Source of the DNA: Pseudoips prasinana
Taxonomy: Eukaryota; Arthropoda; Insecta; Lepidoptera; Nolidae
Assembly (NCBI GenBank): GCA_951640165.1
Contig: OX621244.1
Location: 19,920,001 to 19,984,000 of the forward strand
Direction: 5' to 3'
Length of the DNA stretch: 64,000 bases
How positions within the stretch are numbered: position 1 is the first letter of the stretch; every line of letters starts with the position of its first letter. Position numbers and translations under genes: made by a program. This document shows, piece by piece, positions 44,271 through 55,790 of the stretch. The notes beneath the pieces are model-generated. The model saw only the letters and a list, made by a program, of their open reading frames with translations. It did not search any database and was not told the DNA's origin.

Positions 44271-44405
44271 CAGACGCCAGCATATCCAACTACCACAATC
44301 TGTCAAATTTCTTTTATAGATTTTCAACTTTATCACACATTCATAAGGTTCACTTTCAATTGGGAAAATTTGACAGATTGGGGTAGCTTGATGTGCTGGC
44401 GTCTG
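44271..44405 (+). mobile_element. TA-flanked palindromic MITE (family M), 135 bp
   Basis: TA-CAGACGCCAGCATATCCAAC ... GCTTGATGTGCTGGCGTCTG-TA. Inverted arms of about 50 bp around ttcaactttatcacacattc. No coding. A TA target fits Tc1/mariner-type mobilisation, which is inference. Confidence 0.87.
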
Positions 44406-44969
44406 TACATAGCATTCCAAGTAAAATTCTGGCAACGTGCCAACTTAGGCTTAGGTAAAAAGTTAGTTAATAAGTCAATTAAATATCTCTTAAGATTATT
44501 CTAGCGAATTACCGTTTTAATGGATTGTGTCTGCGAGATATCAACACTGGCTCAAGAGATTAAGATGTTAGTAATAATTGAAGTCGTTAGAAAGCGTGGG
44601 TGCTTGAAATTATAGTACCTACTTGGTAATCTTCATTTGTTGTTTCAAGTGCGAACACATTATTGGTTAGCTCTGCTAAAGGGTTCTTCATAATTCAACT
44701 TGAAGCAACTCTTGATAAAGACGTGATAATAAAATTCCTCTCACAACATATTATCTTACATCTTTTAATCACTTATCTGTACATATTTTGATCACTGCCT
44801 GCTACCAGTCTCAGTTTTTGTTGTAGTTCTAATCGAACTAATATTAAACATCATTTAAAATATTATATCTAAATAAATAAAGTAATTACTCTTTATTACA
44901 CTTCTATCTGTAATTACAAAACAAAAACGATAAGTAATATAAAATAAAAATAGTTTATATTCACATATA
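44406..44969. other. Unassigned AT-rich DNA
   Basis: No supported feature. Confidence 0.4.
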
Positions 44970-45600
44970 TACTTTAAAAAAAAACACCTGCGCTTTAAAT
45001 AGACAGAACATATTTGTAGTAACCAAGTTACAGTTTTGAAGTTTAGTATAAATAATTATTTCTAGGTACATAAAGATATTATTTAGGTACTTACATAGAT
45101 TGTATGAAAACATTTGAAATACAATTTATTTTATAATAGTAATATTTAGCTAGATATATAGGTTAATATTAAGTAATTGTCAAAGAGATCATGTATACTT
45201 AGGTCTAATTATTGAAATTTAAAGTGTTAGCTATATTTTAACTACATTTTGTCTTGGATTGTATAAATTCGAGTCTCAGAAACACGGCGCGGCGGCGGGG
45301 CACTTAACGCACGTGGGGCCGGATACCCCGTGGTCGTGGGTTCGATTGCCACCCGTACTTAAATTTATACAATTCACTTTAAAGATGTGTGAAAATTAGT
45401 TATGTCTATATTAAGGTACGAATTCAACATTATTATTATGGTGGACCTTGTGTTCATAACACCGGTCGCGCTTTAATGCTACCACAGCAAAGCTTGTACT
45501 CAGTTGTTGCCCCAACTGAGAGGACTCAGCGAAACAAATTCAGCGGGTGCCACTACTACCGGTTTCAACACGGCCCAGTTGAGACGGTCCGGTGATACAT
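44970..45600 (+). repeat. Unclassified repeat (family V), forward copy
   Basis: Matches the reverse copy at 48797-49190: gcgctttaatgctaccac, ccaactgagaggactcagcg, cgaaacaaattcagcgggt and tactaccggtttc. The left part aligns more weakly. A tRNA-like block interrupts it at about 45270-45365. Left boundary uncertain. Confidence 0.6.
45272..45364 (+). other. tRNA-like block between short inverted repeats
   Basis: GC-rich, with gtggtcgtgggttcgattgc containing a B box (GGTTCGATTGCC). Flanked by attgtataaatt (left) and aatttatacaat (right). The reverse family V copy lacks it. I see no full tRNA cloverleaf, so a SINE head is more likely than a tRNA gene. Confidence 0.5.
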
Positions 45601-45909
45601 ACTCAAGGGAGCATATACCTACACGAGATTTGTATATACAAGTGATATGTTTGATTCTTTCAAAGGTTGAACTGTGACTTCGATTTTTGCAAGGAATATG
45701 TCTAGAAGTAATAGAACATTAAATAGTAACAAATGGAAATTTACTGCCAAGTTTTCTTATAACTTCGGTCAAAGGAACAGCTTGGCACCCGTTCAATTTC
45801 TGCCATCTATCAGCGAAGCTACTACGAACGTGGTTTTGTACCGGTTTCACAAGTGTTTTTTGTTGGTATATAACTTTCGAGATTGTGACATGAACATACT
45901 AACATTAAT

Positions 45910-46134
45910 ATCCTGGGACATTATTTACACACGGCCATCTGATCCCAAAATAAGAAGAGAACTGTTATATTACCTACATATACTACTTTTCTTTTGTAAA
46001 TTCATGCTTATATAGATAATTAAACCCAGACTTAGGACAAACAGACATGTTCATGTATGCACACAAATATTTGTCCTGGGTGCGAATAGAACTCACGAAC
46101 TGCGGCGTGAAAGGCCAAACACGCCAACCAGCAC
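45910..46134 (-). mobile_element. SINE family B (copy B8)
   Basis: Reverse copy: tcctgggacattatttacac, ggccatctgatcccaaaata, ttaaacccagacttaggaca, gtcctgggtgcgaatagaac and aactgcggcgtgaaaggcca. Confidence 0.82.
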
Positions 46135-46529
46135 GTCCAAATTTTTGCTCATTAGTTTGCGCATCAAAAATTTGCTCGTAACAACTATAAAACAATATTT
46201 TGTTTTACTTATTACTTATATCAAATACACTTGAAACCAAAACGATGGCTATTCTGATATAATATTTAATATAATAGAAACTAATCTTCAATTAAAATAC
46301 CACAGTTGATACCGTCTCGTTCTCTGCGCACCCACAATAATGTTTACAAGGTTTTAATTATTATTTTTATTAAAAACTATATCTTGTTATTTCAATCGCC
46401 TCATTAATAATAAGAGTCTATGGAGGTGGTTTTGCATCTAGTAAAATAGTTCATTACATGGACATATCTGAAGCAAGTTTTAGCCGTGTGGTTTCGAGTC
46501 TAGAAATAGTAGCAGGGCTATGTCATACC
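46135..46529. other. Unassigned AT-rich DNA
   Basis: No supported feature. Confidence 0.4.
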
Positions 46530-46746
46530 AACCCGTGGGTGTCGTAATAGGCAACTAAGGGATATAGCAGGTAGTCGGGTAGCAGCGACTCCTGTGTACT
46601 AGCTACCACTTAACTCTGGTCGCCAACTCGCATGCCAAGCGCGGTGACTACGGCAAACCCTTCTAGATGGTAACGTTATAGAAACCTTTTGAGGAGTCCC
46701 ATGTCCAGCAGTGGACGATATCAGGCTGATGATGATGATGATGATG
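46530..46746 (+). repeat. RTE-tailed repeat (family S), sense copy with (GAT)n tail
   Basis: cgccaactcgcatgccaagc, gcggtgactacggcaaaccc, then ggagtcccatgtccagcagt, ggacgatatcaggctgatga and (GAT)n. The last 35 bases match the end of the RTE ORF at 314-350 on the other strand. Confidence 0.75.
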
Positions 46747-46892
46747 TTAAGCTTAAACAAATAAATGCACTTTTGAATTTTTTGATAAATATTCCACTAA
46801 AAAACTAGATATTCAAAAAGGAAAACAGTTGTCACAAAGACAGTAGGAGGTTAAACAGCAAAAGTTGGCTGTGGCAATCGCTTTTATATGTA

Positions 46893-47027
46893 CAGACGCC
46901 AGCATATTCAGCTACCCCAAACTGTCAAATTTCTTTTATAGATTTTCAACTTTATCACAAACGTATAAGGTTCACTTTCAATTGGGGAAATTTGACAGAT
47001 TGGGGTAGCTTGATGTGCTGGCGTCTT
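46893..47027 (+). mobile_element. TA-flanked palindromic MITE (family M), 135 bp
   Basis: Same ends, orientation and length as the 44.3-kb copy: TA-CAGACGCCAGCATATTCAGC ... CTTGATGTGCTGGCGTCTT-TA. Confidence 0.87.
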
Positions 47028-47320
47028 TACATTTTCCTAAGTTTCTAACACTCCCGTTACTTCTTGGTAAACAGTTGATTGTGGTAAAACTAAATCGTCT
47101 ACGAATGTGCCGAGAGTTTGTAATTTGAAACAATTTGTCAGAAGGTACCACAACACGTCTCTTCTCTGTGCGAACAATCCATCGAGTGAACAAACTACTT
47201 TATTCAAGGACTATTAAGACAAGGCAATTCTGAGGAAATTTACACTTGGAATAATTGCTTTAATACGTTCATACTGAACAAAAGCACTATATTTCGCTTA
47301 TTAGAACTAAAATTTCACAT

Positions 47321-47507
47321 CACACTAATATTATAAAGGCGAAAGTTTGTGAGTGTGTGAGTGTGTATGTTTGTTACTTCTTCACCCAAAAGTTACCGAA
47401 AGGATTTTGATGAAACTTAGTAGTAATATAGCTTATAATATGTCCAAATAACACATAGGCTATAATTTATAAAATTTTAAGCGGGTAAAACCGTGGGGCA
47501 CACCTAT
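47321..47507 (+). mobile_element. Non-autonomous Helitron (H4), 187 bp
   Basis: A then TCACACTAATATTATAAAGG; hairpin GCGG-gtaaaa-CCGT; 3' end CTAT instead of CTAG, probably mutated. Confidence 0.75.
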
Positions 47508-47589
47508 TATTTCATATATTTAATATGAGAACTAATTCTTATTCACAAAGCTTTTGTGAAGCTACTATATATTTAAAAAGGCGTTAAGT

Positions 47590-47815
47590 GTTGTTGGTAG
47601 AAACTTTCGCCGCAGGTCGTGGGTTCGATTCTCACCCAGGACAGATACTTGTGTGCAAGAACATTGCTGCATGTTCTGAGTCTGGGTTTAATTATCTATA
47701 TTAGTATATATTTACAAAAGAAAAGATTAGTAGATCAGTTATCTGATTTCCATAGTACAAGCTCTGCTTAGTTTGTGATCAGGTGGCCGTCTGTGAATAA
47801 TGGGACCGGATATTA
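47590..47815 (+). mobile_element. SINE family B (copy B9), 5'-truncated
   Basis: Lacks the A box. Starts near ccgcaggtcgtgggttcgat (B box), then tctcacccaggacagatact, gtacaagctctgcttagttt and ccggatatta. Confidence 0.8.
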
Positions 47816-48125
47816 GAATATACTAGCTAAAAAAGTGCAAACTCTTTTGCGTCACGTAGGCATCAAAACTTTATTTTACTTTGTATTTTTAATGTATTCA
47901 TACTTACGCAATAGTATAATAAGCCACTAGGCTTATATTGATTTTCATAACTTAAACATCAAAGGTAAACTGCAATCATTTTACCCTTTATTGCGAATTT
48001 CGAAGCTTACATTTTATTAGATATTGGAAATATACCCCGTCACTTTCATTTGACGGTCATTTACGCTGCACACGTATAACCAAATCCTTAGTTATATAAC
48101 ATCATTGTATTAAGGTATTGTAAAG
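47816..48125. other. Unassigned AT-rich DNA
   Basis: No supported feature. Confidence 0.4.
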
Positions 48126-48247
48126 GTAGCACATCACCAATCTGTCAAATTTCCCCAATTAAAAGTAAACCTTATTCTTATGTGATAAAGTTGAAAATAT
48201 ATAAAAGAAAATTCACAGATTGGGGTAGCGGGATGTACTGGCGTCTG
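48126..48247 (-). mobile_element. Palindromic MITE (family M), left end degraded
   Basis: gcacatcaccaatctgtcaa, attaaaagtaaaccttattc and ttcacagattggggtagcgg ... ctggcgtctg-TA. Centre inverted relative to the 44- and 46-kb copies. Confidence 0.78.
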
Positions 48248-48796
48248 TACTTGAAAGTTAGGCTAATGTTTCGTTGTAAGGAGAATGTGAAACATTTACA
48301 TTTTCCCCTAGTTTTGAAGTCTCCAAGAGAAAATGAAAGGGAAAAGCGTGAAATATTTCACTAATGTATGTATAAGCTCTTTGGATTAAATTGCTTCTAA
48401 CATGAGATTATGGCACAATGTCCAATGAAGGATCGAACATGTAGGTGGTACGTAAGGGCGGATGTTTGTTACTTATTCGATCCTCTTGTTTCCTTCTTAG
48501 TTACCGAAATATTTTTTCCACACCTTGGATAAACATAATCAGGATGATTATGTCTAGCTTTCTCAACTGGCCAGTTGGCCCTCAACGTATAAGTTTGAAA
48601 CTTTCTTAAATATATCACAGATTATAAAGAATACAAAAGAAAAATTCCAAATTTTTCTAGTAGTTTGAAACGAACCTTCATACGCTTCTGTTGGAAACGG
48701 CTAGAAGTAAATTGTTACGTCAGCACATACCTACTTAGATAGCTGAAAAAAACGGATATTTTCAATGATTATAGTGGATTTTTAGTTCTATAGTTG
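48248..48796. other. Unassigned AT-rich DNA
   Basis: No supported feature. Confidence 0.4.
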
Positions 48797-49190
48797 AAAC
48801 CAGTAGTAGATGAACCTGCTGAGTTTGTTTCGCTGGGTCTTCTCAGTTGGGGCGCATTGGATCCGGTGGTAGCATTAAAGCGCGACCGTCGTTTTAAACA
48901 CACGGTCCGTTATAATAATAATACTGAATTCATATCTTAATATAGACCGAACCATTCATACAATATGTAGTAAAATTTAAATTTCAATACATAATATTAA
49001 AATCTTCAACTAAATATAATCTCCTTGACAATTACTTAATACAAGCTAGCTAAATGTCACTACCATTTTAAAATATATTGTATAAATGTTTTAACATTCC
49101 GTGTACCTAAATATCTGTAATAAGAAACTAGAAATAATAACTGTATTACTACAAACATGTTCTGACTATTTACAAGCGCTTTTTTAAAGT
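48797..49190 (-). repeat. Unclassified repeat (family V), reverse copy
   Basis: gaaaccagtagtagatgaac, ctgagtttgtttcgctgggt, cttctcagttggggcgcatt and gtggtagcattaaagcgcga are complements of the 45.4-45.6 kb copy. No tRNA-like block here. Confidence 0.6.
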
Positions 49191-49640
49191 CTACGTGAAT
49201 AAAAACCTTCTTTTTTTTATTTTTTTTTTTATAGGCCCTTGAGTAAAATATCTATAAAGGAAATTAGCCGGACTTATAATAATATGGAAGGTCAATTAAC
49301 AAGGCCAAAACTGTTGATATATGTACGTGTTAACTAATGACTGATGCTCTAATCGGACGCTAAACCAACTGTCTGCATGGATTTCTGTAGGATTACTTAA
49401 GTCTGTATAGGTCTGTACAGTAGCAATAAGTAGTATAGTCCAGTCATTATATGTATATTTTTAAATTTATTATTGTTACGTTATTGTATAATTTAGTACA
49501 TAGTGCATAAGGTGCTTACCTCTAAAAATTGTTACACTAGGCCTGTTAATAGATATTGTTTGAGATAAATCATAATTTTATAAGTGTAAAAAATTGTTAG
49601 TGAGCCAATAAATAAATAAATAAGTAATAAATAGTAAGTT
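49191..49640. other. Possible LINE 3' UTR with AAAT-type tail
   Basis: Begins after a T-run and ends gagccaataaataaataaat (about 49600-49621), like a non-LTR 3' end. No coding part. Confidence 0.35.
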
Positions 49641-49859
49641 CACCTCGGAATTCGAGATACCCAGCTGTAAGTCTGCAAATACTTGTATGTTGACACCCTA
49701 AAAGACGCTTTTTTGTAAATATCTCATTTCCTATGGGTTTTTGCTATTTGTATATATTATCAATACTGTACAATACAAAATTCTCTACAAATGTTGTTTA
49801 AATTTTTTTTTATACGGTGACCCGTTTTCGAGATATAGGGCGGCGAGCGCGCGGTCACA

Positions 49860-49990
49860 GTGAGTGTGTATGTTTGTTACTTCTTCACATCTAAATGGTT
49901 GGAGCGATTTCAATACAATTTGGTATAGAGTTAGCTGACACTCTATAATTTATACAGTCTAAAGCGAGTAAAACCCCGAGGCACAGCTAG
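49860..49990 (+). mobile_element. Non-autonomous Helitron (H5), 5'-truncated
   Basis: Lacks the TC start; from gtgagtgtgtatgtttgtta to ccgaggcacagctag followed by T. The 3' hairpin is mutated (gcgagtaaaaccccg). Confidence 0.7.
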
Positions 49991-51051
49991 TACAAAAATA
50001 TATCTTTACTGTTATTCATACAAACAAAATATATTAAATCTTATAGCTGAGTATCTACTCGTAAAATTAAGAGTTTAATTCAATTTTCTTAAAACTATTA
50101 AGTACCTCTCCGTCATTTTTCGAGGACCAATTTGTTTCAACAAATTTATATCGTTTGGCCTTGGGCGGCAATGTTTGCTTAGATAAAAGGGCTCGGTAGT
50201 GCCTAGCGATGCTGTCTAGTATATAATGCGATAAACCTAACTATTACAATATTTACAACAAAGTAATGGTATAGAATCTCAACTTTGCATAATTGCTCCA
50301 TCCTAGATTAGAGCGATTGCATCCCGCAAATGAATATTCAGATAGAAGCTTTAATATATAAAAGTTTGAGTAGATGTAAGGAAAAACACATAAGTTCACT
50401 TTATTATATTCACTTATATTCACGCTATTTTGATGACATACTATTCACAGAGTTCAACTTCTTCGTAGTAGTTGTGTCATAATTTTGCAAATTTCTGAAA
50501 ACAAGCTTCAGTGGTTACAGTCGGCGCCAGGGTAATTGGGCTCGATGCCAATTCTGCTCGAACTCAATTTAATACCTACCTTCTTTCTATATAAGTTAGT
50601 ATATTAATCAAAGAAGTATATTTACAAATATATTTTCTTTTTTAATAAGCGCCATAAACGTTTACGTGGTCTCACTTCATATATTTACTCATATTACTAA
50701 AAACGGATATCAGATCAAATGGGTACCTATTATACGTACCTATCATAAATTCGAAAAAAAAATTTACCTAAATTCATTTCACCTAAAACTTTTCAACTTA
50801 TATTGTTTCACTTTTTTTACTTCATCGAAGTCACGTTCAGTTCTGCATCAGTTGACCTAATCAAGTAGACTTTATTCGTTACACCGTCATACGTTCCTTT
50901 TGATTGAAATACTTTTTAGCGAAGGTTCACTTAGCCGAAATAACATTTGTTCGAAGTATTATTTTTCCGAATTGATTCTACCACTGCTTTTATTACCTTA
51001 TGTTCATCTCACCAAACAGTAAGAAGCATGCCAAAAAAATATTCTTGCTTT
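49991..51051. other. Unassigned AT-rich DNA
   Basis: No supported feature. Confidence 0.4.
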
Positions 51052-51129
51052 AAGCAGGCATGCAGCAGGCAAGCAGGCATGCAGCGTGCAAACAATAATG
51101 CAATATGCAAGTAGGCATGCAATATGCAC
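51052..51129. repeat. GCAGGCATGCA-type minisatellite
   Basis: Repeated aagcaggcatgcagc units (51052, 51070) grading into gcaagtaggcatgcaatatgc. Each contains the palindrome GCATGC. Confidence 0.7.
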
Positions 51130-51730
51130 CAGCATTCTGTCACGGCTCCGGCGCTGTGGGGTTTGGGCGGCCACACGCGAGCTTAATGTCACAGATGATT
51201 TTAACGCTCATCACCGCAACTTCGCCTTGTGGCCGACCGACCAGCCTAATAACTATGGGGCCCTTTAATTTATTCTTATAAAAAATCTTCAATAATATTT
51301 ATGTATAAAAACCCAGATATTAGGTACATATATATTTTATAAAATACTTTTGTAACAAGCAGGTTACATTATGTGTATAAAAAGAGTGACAGCCCACTCT
51401 CATATTATTATTGCCGTCTACCTACCCAATCTAATAACCCATATATTATCTATACCTCTAGATTGTACAAACTTGGCACTAGCTAGTCTACTGTCCCTTA
51501 CAAAGTAGTTTGGTTATAGTTACTTAACGGCAATAAACGAGTTAAATGACAGGCCTCGTTCGAAGGTTTCCATAATGGCCGGTATTTCATGTAAACTTGT
51601 AATCGAATTTAGACGTAGTTTATCGAATTTATTTCGTTCGTGTTTAAAATGAAAATAACTGCCGCGTGCCTAATTAATTTACGTAAGTGTTGAAACAGAA
51701 TGATTTTCAGTAGGTGAATCTATCTATGTA
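51130..51730. other. Unassigned; GC-richer at 51130-51265
   Basis: The GC-richer part (cacggctccggcgctgtggg, ccttgtggccgaccgaccag) looks like an element remnant that I cannot name. The rest is AT-rich. Confidence 0.35.
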
Positions 51731-51865
51731 CAGACGCCAGCGCATCCAGATACCCCAATCGATCAAATTTCTTTTCTAGATTTTCTACTTTATCAAATAA
51801 TCATAAGGTTCACTTTCAATTGGGGAAATTTGACAGATTGGGGTAGCTTGATGTGCTGGCGTCTG
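51731..51865 (+). mobile_element. TA-flanked palindromic MITE (family M), 135 bp
   Basis: TA-CAGACGCCAGCGCATCCAGA ... CTTGATGTGCTGGCGTCTG-TA; third copy of identical length and orientation. Confidence 0.87.
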
Positions 51866-54714
51866 TACTATGTACATGTATGTATTTAATTGATATTTGT
51901 GCGTATGTTCCTTATTGAACCAAAATGGCTGAAGTGATTTAATTTTGACATTATTTATACTTATTAGCCCAGAGAGCGATCCTATATATTTATGTAACGA
52001 TACAATGACTTTTTAATTTTGTTTTTAGTTTCAGTTTTTGTAACACATGCCAGTTCTAGTTCATTAAATTAGTTTCTCAAAAATTTTAGACATTCCGTTT
52101 TGTATCTTGTATGTGATATTTGTAGTGTATGTATGTGCCGGCTTGTGCCATCCATATTGGAGAAAAAATTTAAGTAGTTGTTATTAGATTGGACGTTGCA
52201 GGTATATGTAACGAATATCGCGCTTTAATGTATTTTGTATCCTTCTATTAATTAAATTTATTATAAAATAAAAATATTAATAGGTACTTAGTAGATATTT
52301 ATAACATGTTGTGATTGTGAACCAAGTCGTAAATTAAAATTTGGAAAACGCAATTACATATTAATAATCTAGAAACTTGGATTTGATTATTAATCTTTAA
52401 TAGCGGTAGGTAAGGTGGTAGTGAGTGAACAGGTAATATAGAATTTGGGAAAACCCAATTAGAAATTAATAATCTCACTTTGGTTAGATTATTAATTTTT
52501 AACGTCAATACGCTCGTTTCAGGCGAGAACTTATAACTACATTTACTTGTAACTATATGGCTAAGGACCATTTCTAATAAACGAACTTTACTTAAATCGG
52601 TCCAACCATTCAGGAAAAAAAATAGGCTTCCTTTTCAATGCTGTTTCATAGACAACAGACATAAACTTCATACTAAGTTTTTTGTGGGAGGTTCCATTAG
52701 CCGAGGCCTTTTTAAATGCAATTTATTAGCTGAAAGCCATTTATGACTTGACCCAAATCTAAAAAATACCCTATGTCAGCTCATAATAATATAGACTGCT
52801 AGTGTTGCCCGTTTGAAAAGCAATACGTTCCATTTGGCTATACGCTTCAATTCGATATGGATATAGAACTAGAACACACGCCTTCATTGTTAATGGCACT
52901 TGATAGATAGCCATGAGGTCAATAATCTGTGATAATTATGTAATGTATAGCTATATTTTAAATAGCTATTATTTTTCTTATTTTTGCATACACTTATTCT
53001 TTTTCAGGTTTTAGACAAGCTCTCAAAATGGTTATAATAGTATTATTATGTGCTGAATTAAAAATGTACTGAAAATGTTGCCTCCGACGGTATTCTACTC
53101 AAAAACTTACGTTTGGATTAGTAGGTTACTTAAAAGTGCATTTACAGCTCAAAAGTCACTGTAATGATGTTATTCAAATTATACTATTTGACTAGCACAA
53201 GTTCAGTTCACAAAGCACATTATCACTTGGTGCCAAAGATGATATAAAGAAAGGTATAGAAAATCTCAATGAAGAGGTGGTGTGTAATGACACTTTATAT
53301 GTTGTGCAATAAATGATCATCTTCTGTCTGGTCCATCACTTACAGGTTAATCCTCTTCTACTATATATTTGATGTCTCTGAAGAATGTGTCTATTAATAT
53401 CGTATTAAGCACCTCACTGCACTTTCATATCTGCGGTATAGGTGAATGACACTTAAGTTTGAGGCATTAATAAATAATAATTTAGCAAATCATTTATTTA
53501 TTTTCCAGAAGCTCTTTGACTGAATTGAACCTGATTAACGTGCTCAATATCTGCTTTGTATCTGCAGTTGTGTCACTAATTGTTAAATTGCCAAGAAGAT
53601 GTTCTTGGAACTTTCTACAAACATAAATTTTAGCTATATGTTTCTGTTAGATAGTATGTTTTTAGTACAATATTTACGCTGATATGAAAGGGTAGCTAGT
53701 TTCCTATAGTTAGGCTTTTTTGGCGTTTGTAAGCAATTTATTATGCAATCGATTTACTATTATATGTATAGTTTTAAATCGAGTAATTTTGATACGTTAT
53801 GGAAAAATATATTTAAATTTAAATATAAGATAATATAAAACAAAATAAAAAGCTAGAATTAAAATTATCGAAAAGTCAACATTTTAATAGTTTGATTCGA
53901 TTACTACTATATGTTTAATTAAAAGTAACATTGCAGTCAGGTTTATTACTCTTCGTAGTTTTTCCTATTTCTAACCATTTGGCTGTAAATATAATGGTTT
54001 AGCTTTTGCCTCTTCAAATATTTTTGTCACTTAACTATTTTGATTAAATTGTACGGATAAAACAACAAAATGGCGGCTGTCGATGGTTCTATTTAACCTA
54101 TGTGTGTGTGTATATTACGTGACTCTTGAGTTTGTAAAACCATTATTACATTAAAGCTCATTCGGCCTATTTTTTTGCTGCCAAACGAAACAAAGAAATA
54201 TATTATGCTTAATATACACACAAAACATCTTCAGCTGAGTTGTAATTAAATTTATTTCGTATTAATAAGTCATTATAGCGAAAATGTGTATTATGTTGGG
54301 CCCTGCGCCACACGTAAGTATGTGTGCTATTTTATTATATGGTCCATGTAAATAAATATCTGATAAATGACACCAAAGAAAGAGTGCCCAATTGAATTAT
54401 GTCTGCGACATATTCTTCATATGAAGATTGTTTCTTAATAATTATTATTCTTATAGTCTGGTCTATAAAAAATATAATTATTTAAAATTTATTCAGCGTA
54501 ATCCATATAGAGCCCAGGATTTGTTTTTATATTTTTTATTATGCGCTCATATAGAACTACAGTCTTTGGTAAATTAATGTCCGTTGAAGCAGTAATAGAC
54601 TCCTTGAGATCTCCATCCATTTCCATGTTAAAAAAATATTGGTATTTGAAGCATCCTTTCAAATACATGAGTCTATATCAACGTAGCGCTCAGAAATGCT
54701 TCATCATCATCATA
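51866..54714. other. Unassigned AT-rich DNA
   Basis: About 2.85 kb, the largest block without a recognised repeat apart from short simple tracts. Two diverged direct or inverted phrases occur near 52340-52500 (aattacatattaataatcta and aattagaaattaataatctc). No coding seen. Confidence 0.4.
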
Positions 54715-54945
54715 TTAGCCAAAAGAAGTCCACTGCTGGACAAAGGTTAACAAACCCAAGGATCTCCACAATGGCCGGCCTTGTGCTGCTCGTATCCAGC
54801 CACTTCCCACGAACTTTGCAAGTTCGTTGGTCCACCTTGTAGAGGGCCTGCCCACGCTGCGTTTTCCGATTCATGGTCGCCACTCGAGCACCTTTCTGCT
54901 CCATCGGGCGTCAGTTCTACCAGCTTTATGCCCGGCCCACAGAAA
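54715..54945 (-). pseudogene. RTE-type LINE, 3' end of reverse transcriptase ORF
   Basis: Reverse strand reads RRTDAR-like GRTDARWSRKVLEWRP, one in-frame TGA, then IGKRSVGRPSTRWTNELAKF, then VGSGWIRAAQGRPLWRSLG, ending VQQWTSFG and TAA at 54715-54717, followed by (GAT)n. This is the expected RTE terminus, so this copy shows where the natural stop lies. 5'-truncated and inactive. Confidence 0.82.
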
Positions 54946-55612
54946 TGCCTGGTATCCGATAATAGTTTAAATGAAAATTATTATTTATATACTTAATATA
55001 ACTAATCTTACTATATATTAATTAAATTATAATTATTAAAAAATAATATATTAATTAAATAATAAGTCTATAAGTGTAAAACTCGCTATTATGTTCCAGT
55101 TTAATCTGCATATACACCACGCTCATAAACGTACCTTGCTGTAAGGGATTAAACAGTACGTGAGAACTATCCGCTTCTACTGCTTTAGTGCTTGTAGCTG
55201 TTGCTTGCTTTAACATTAAATAACCCATTCGTTTATAGGGTTGTCAAAATATGTTTATTGATAGCTCATTGCGGCATAAGTGTTCGTTTATATTAATTTG
55301 CCATATCCATAGAAAAAGCTTTTGTAATATATACAAGAAATAATGACATAATGAAATTTATTCAGCACTTGGGTATTAACATACACTTGTACTTGTCAAG
55401 CTCATAATGCAGTATATAAACATGGTCGAATACTGTATAAAATAACAAAAAAATAATTAGTCCGTCCGTGCGGTCTGTTTTATGAGATATATTTTCTAAA
55501 TCCTAAAATAAATAACAAGTTACTAATCTATTATTTTGAAATTAATGAGCTTTTGGCTAGCGCAGAAGGCTCTTAACCAGTAGCTTAAATTAAACGACTA
55601 ATATTAATTTTG
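54946..55612. other. Unassigned AT-rich DNA
   Basis: No supported feature. Confidence 0.4.
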
Positions 55613-55790
55613 TTTTTTTTGTATTTGTTGTTATAGCGGCCACAGAAATACATCATCTGTGAAAATTTCAACTGTCTAACTATCATGGTTCGTGAGATAC
55701 AGCCTGGTGACAGACGGAGAGACAGACAGACAGCGAAGTCTTAGTAATAGGGTCCCATTTTACCCTTCGGGTACGGAACCCTAAAAATGA
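55613..55790 (+). repeat. AAGTGCGAGTCGG repeat family, 3' part (T3)
   Basis: atagcggccacagaaataca, tcatctgtgaaaatttcaac, gagatacagcctggtgacag, (GACA)n-like and gggtacggaaccctaaaaat. Lacks the 5' half. Confidence 0.7.

Noticed and set aside
45272..45364. True tRNA gene in the family V repeat
   Set aside because: Only the B box region is tRNA-like; acceptor and anticodon arms cannot be drawn convincingly.
35559..51865. CRISPR-like spacing of short repeats
   Set aside because: Copies are palindromic, irregularly spaced by kilobases and TA-flanked; this is a eukaryotic MITE family.
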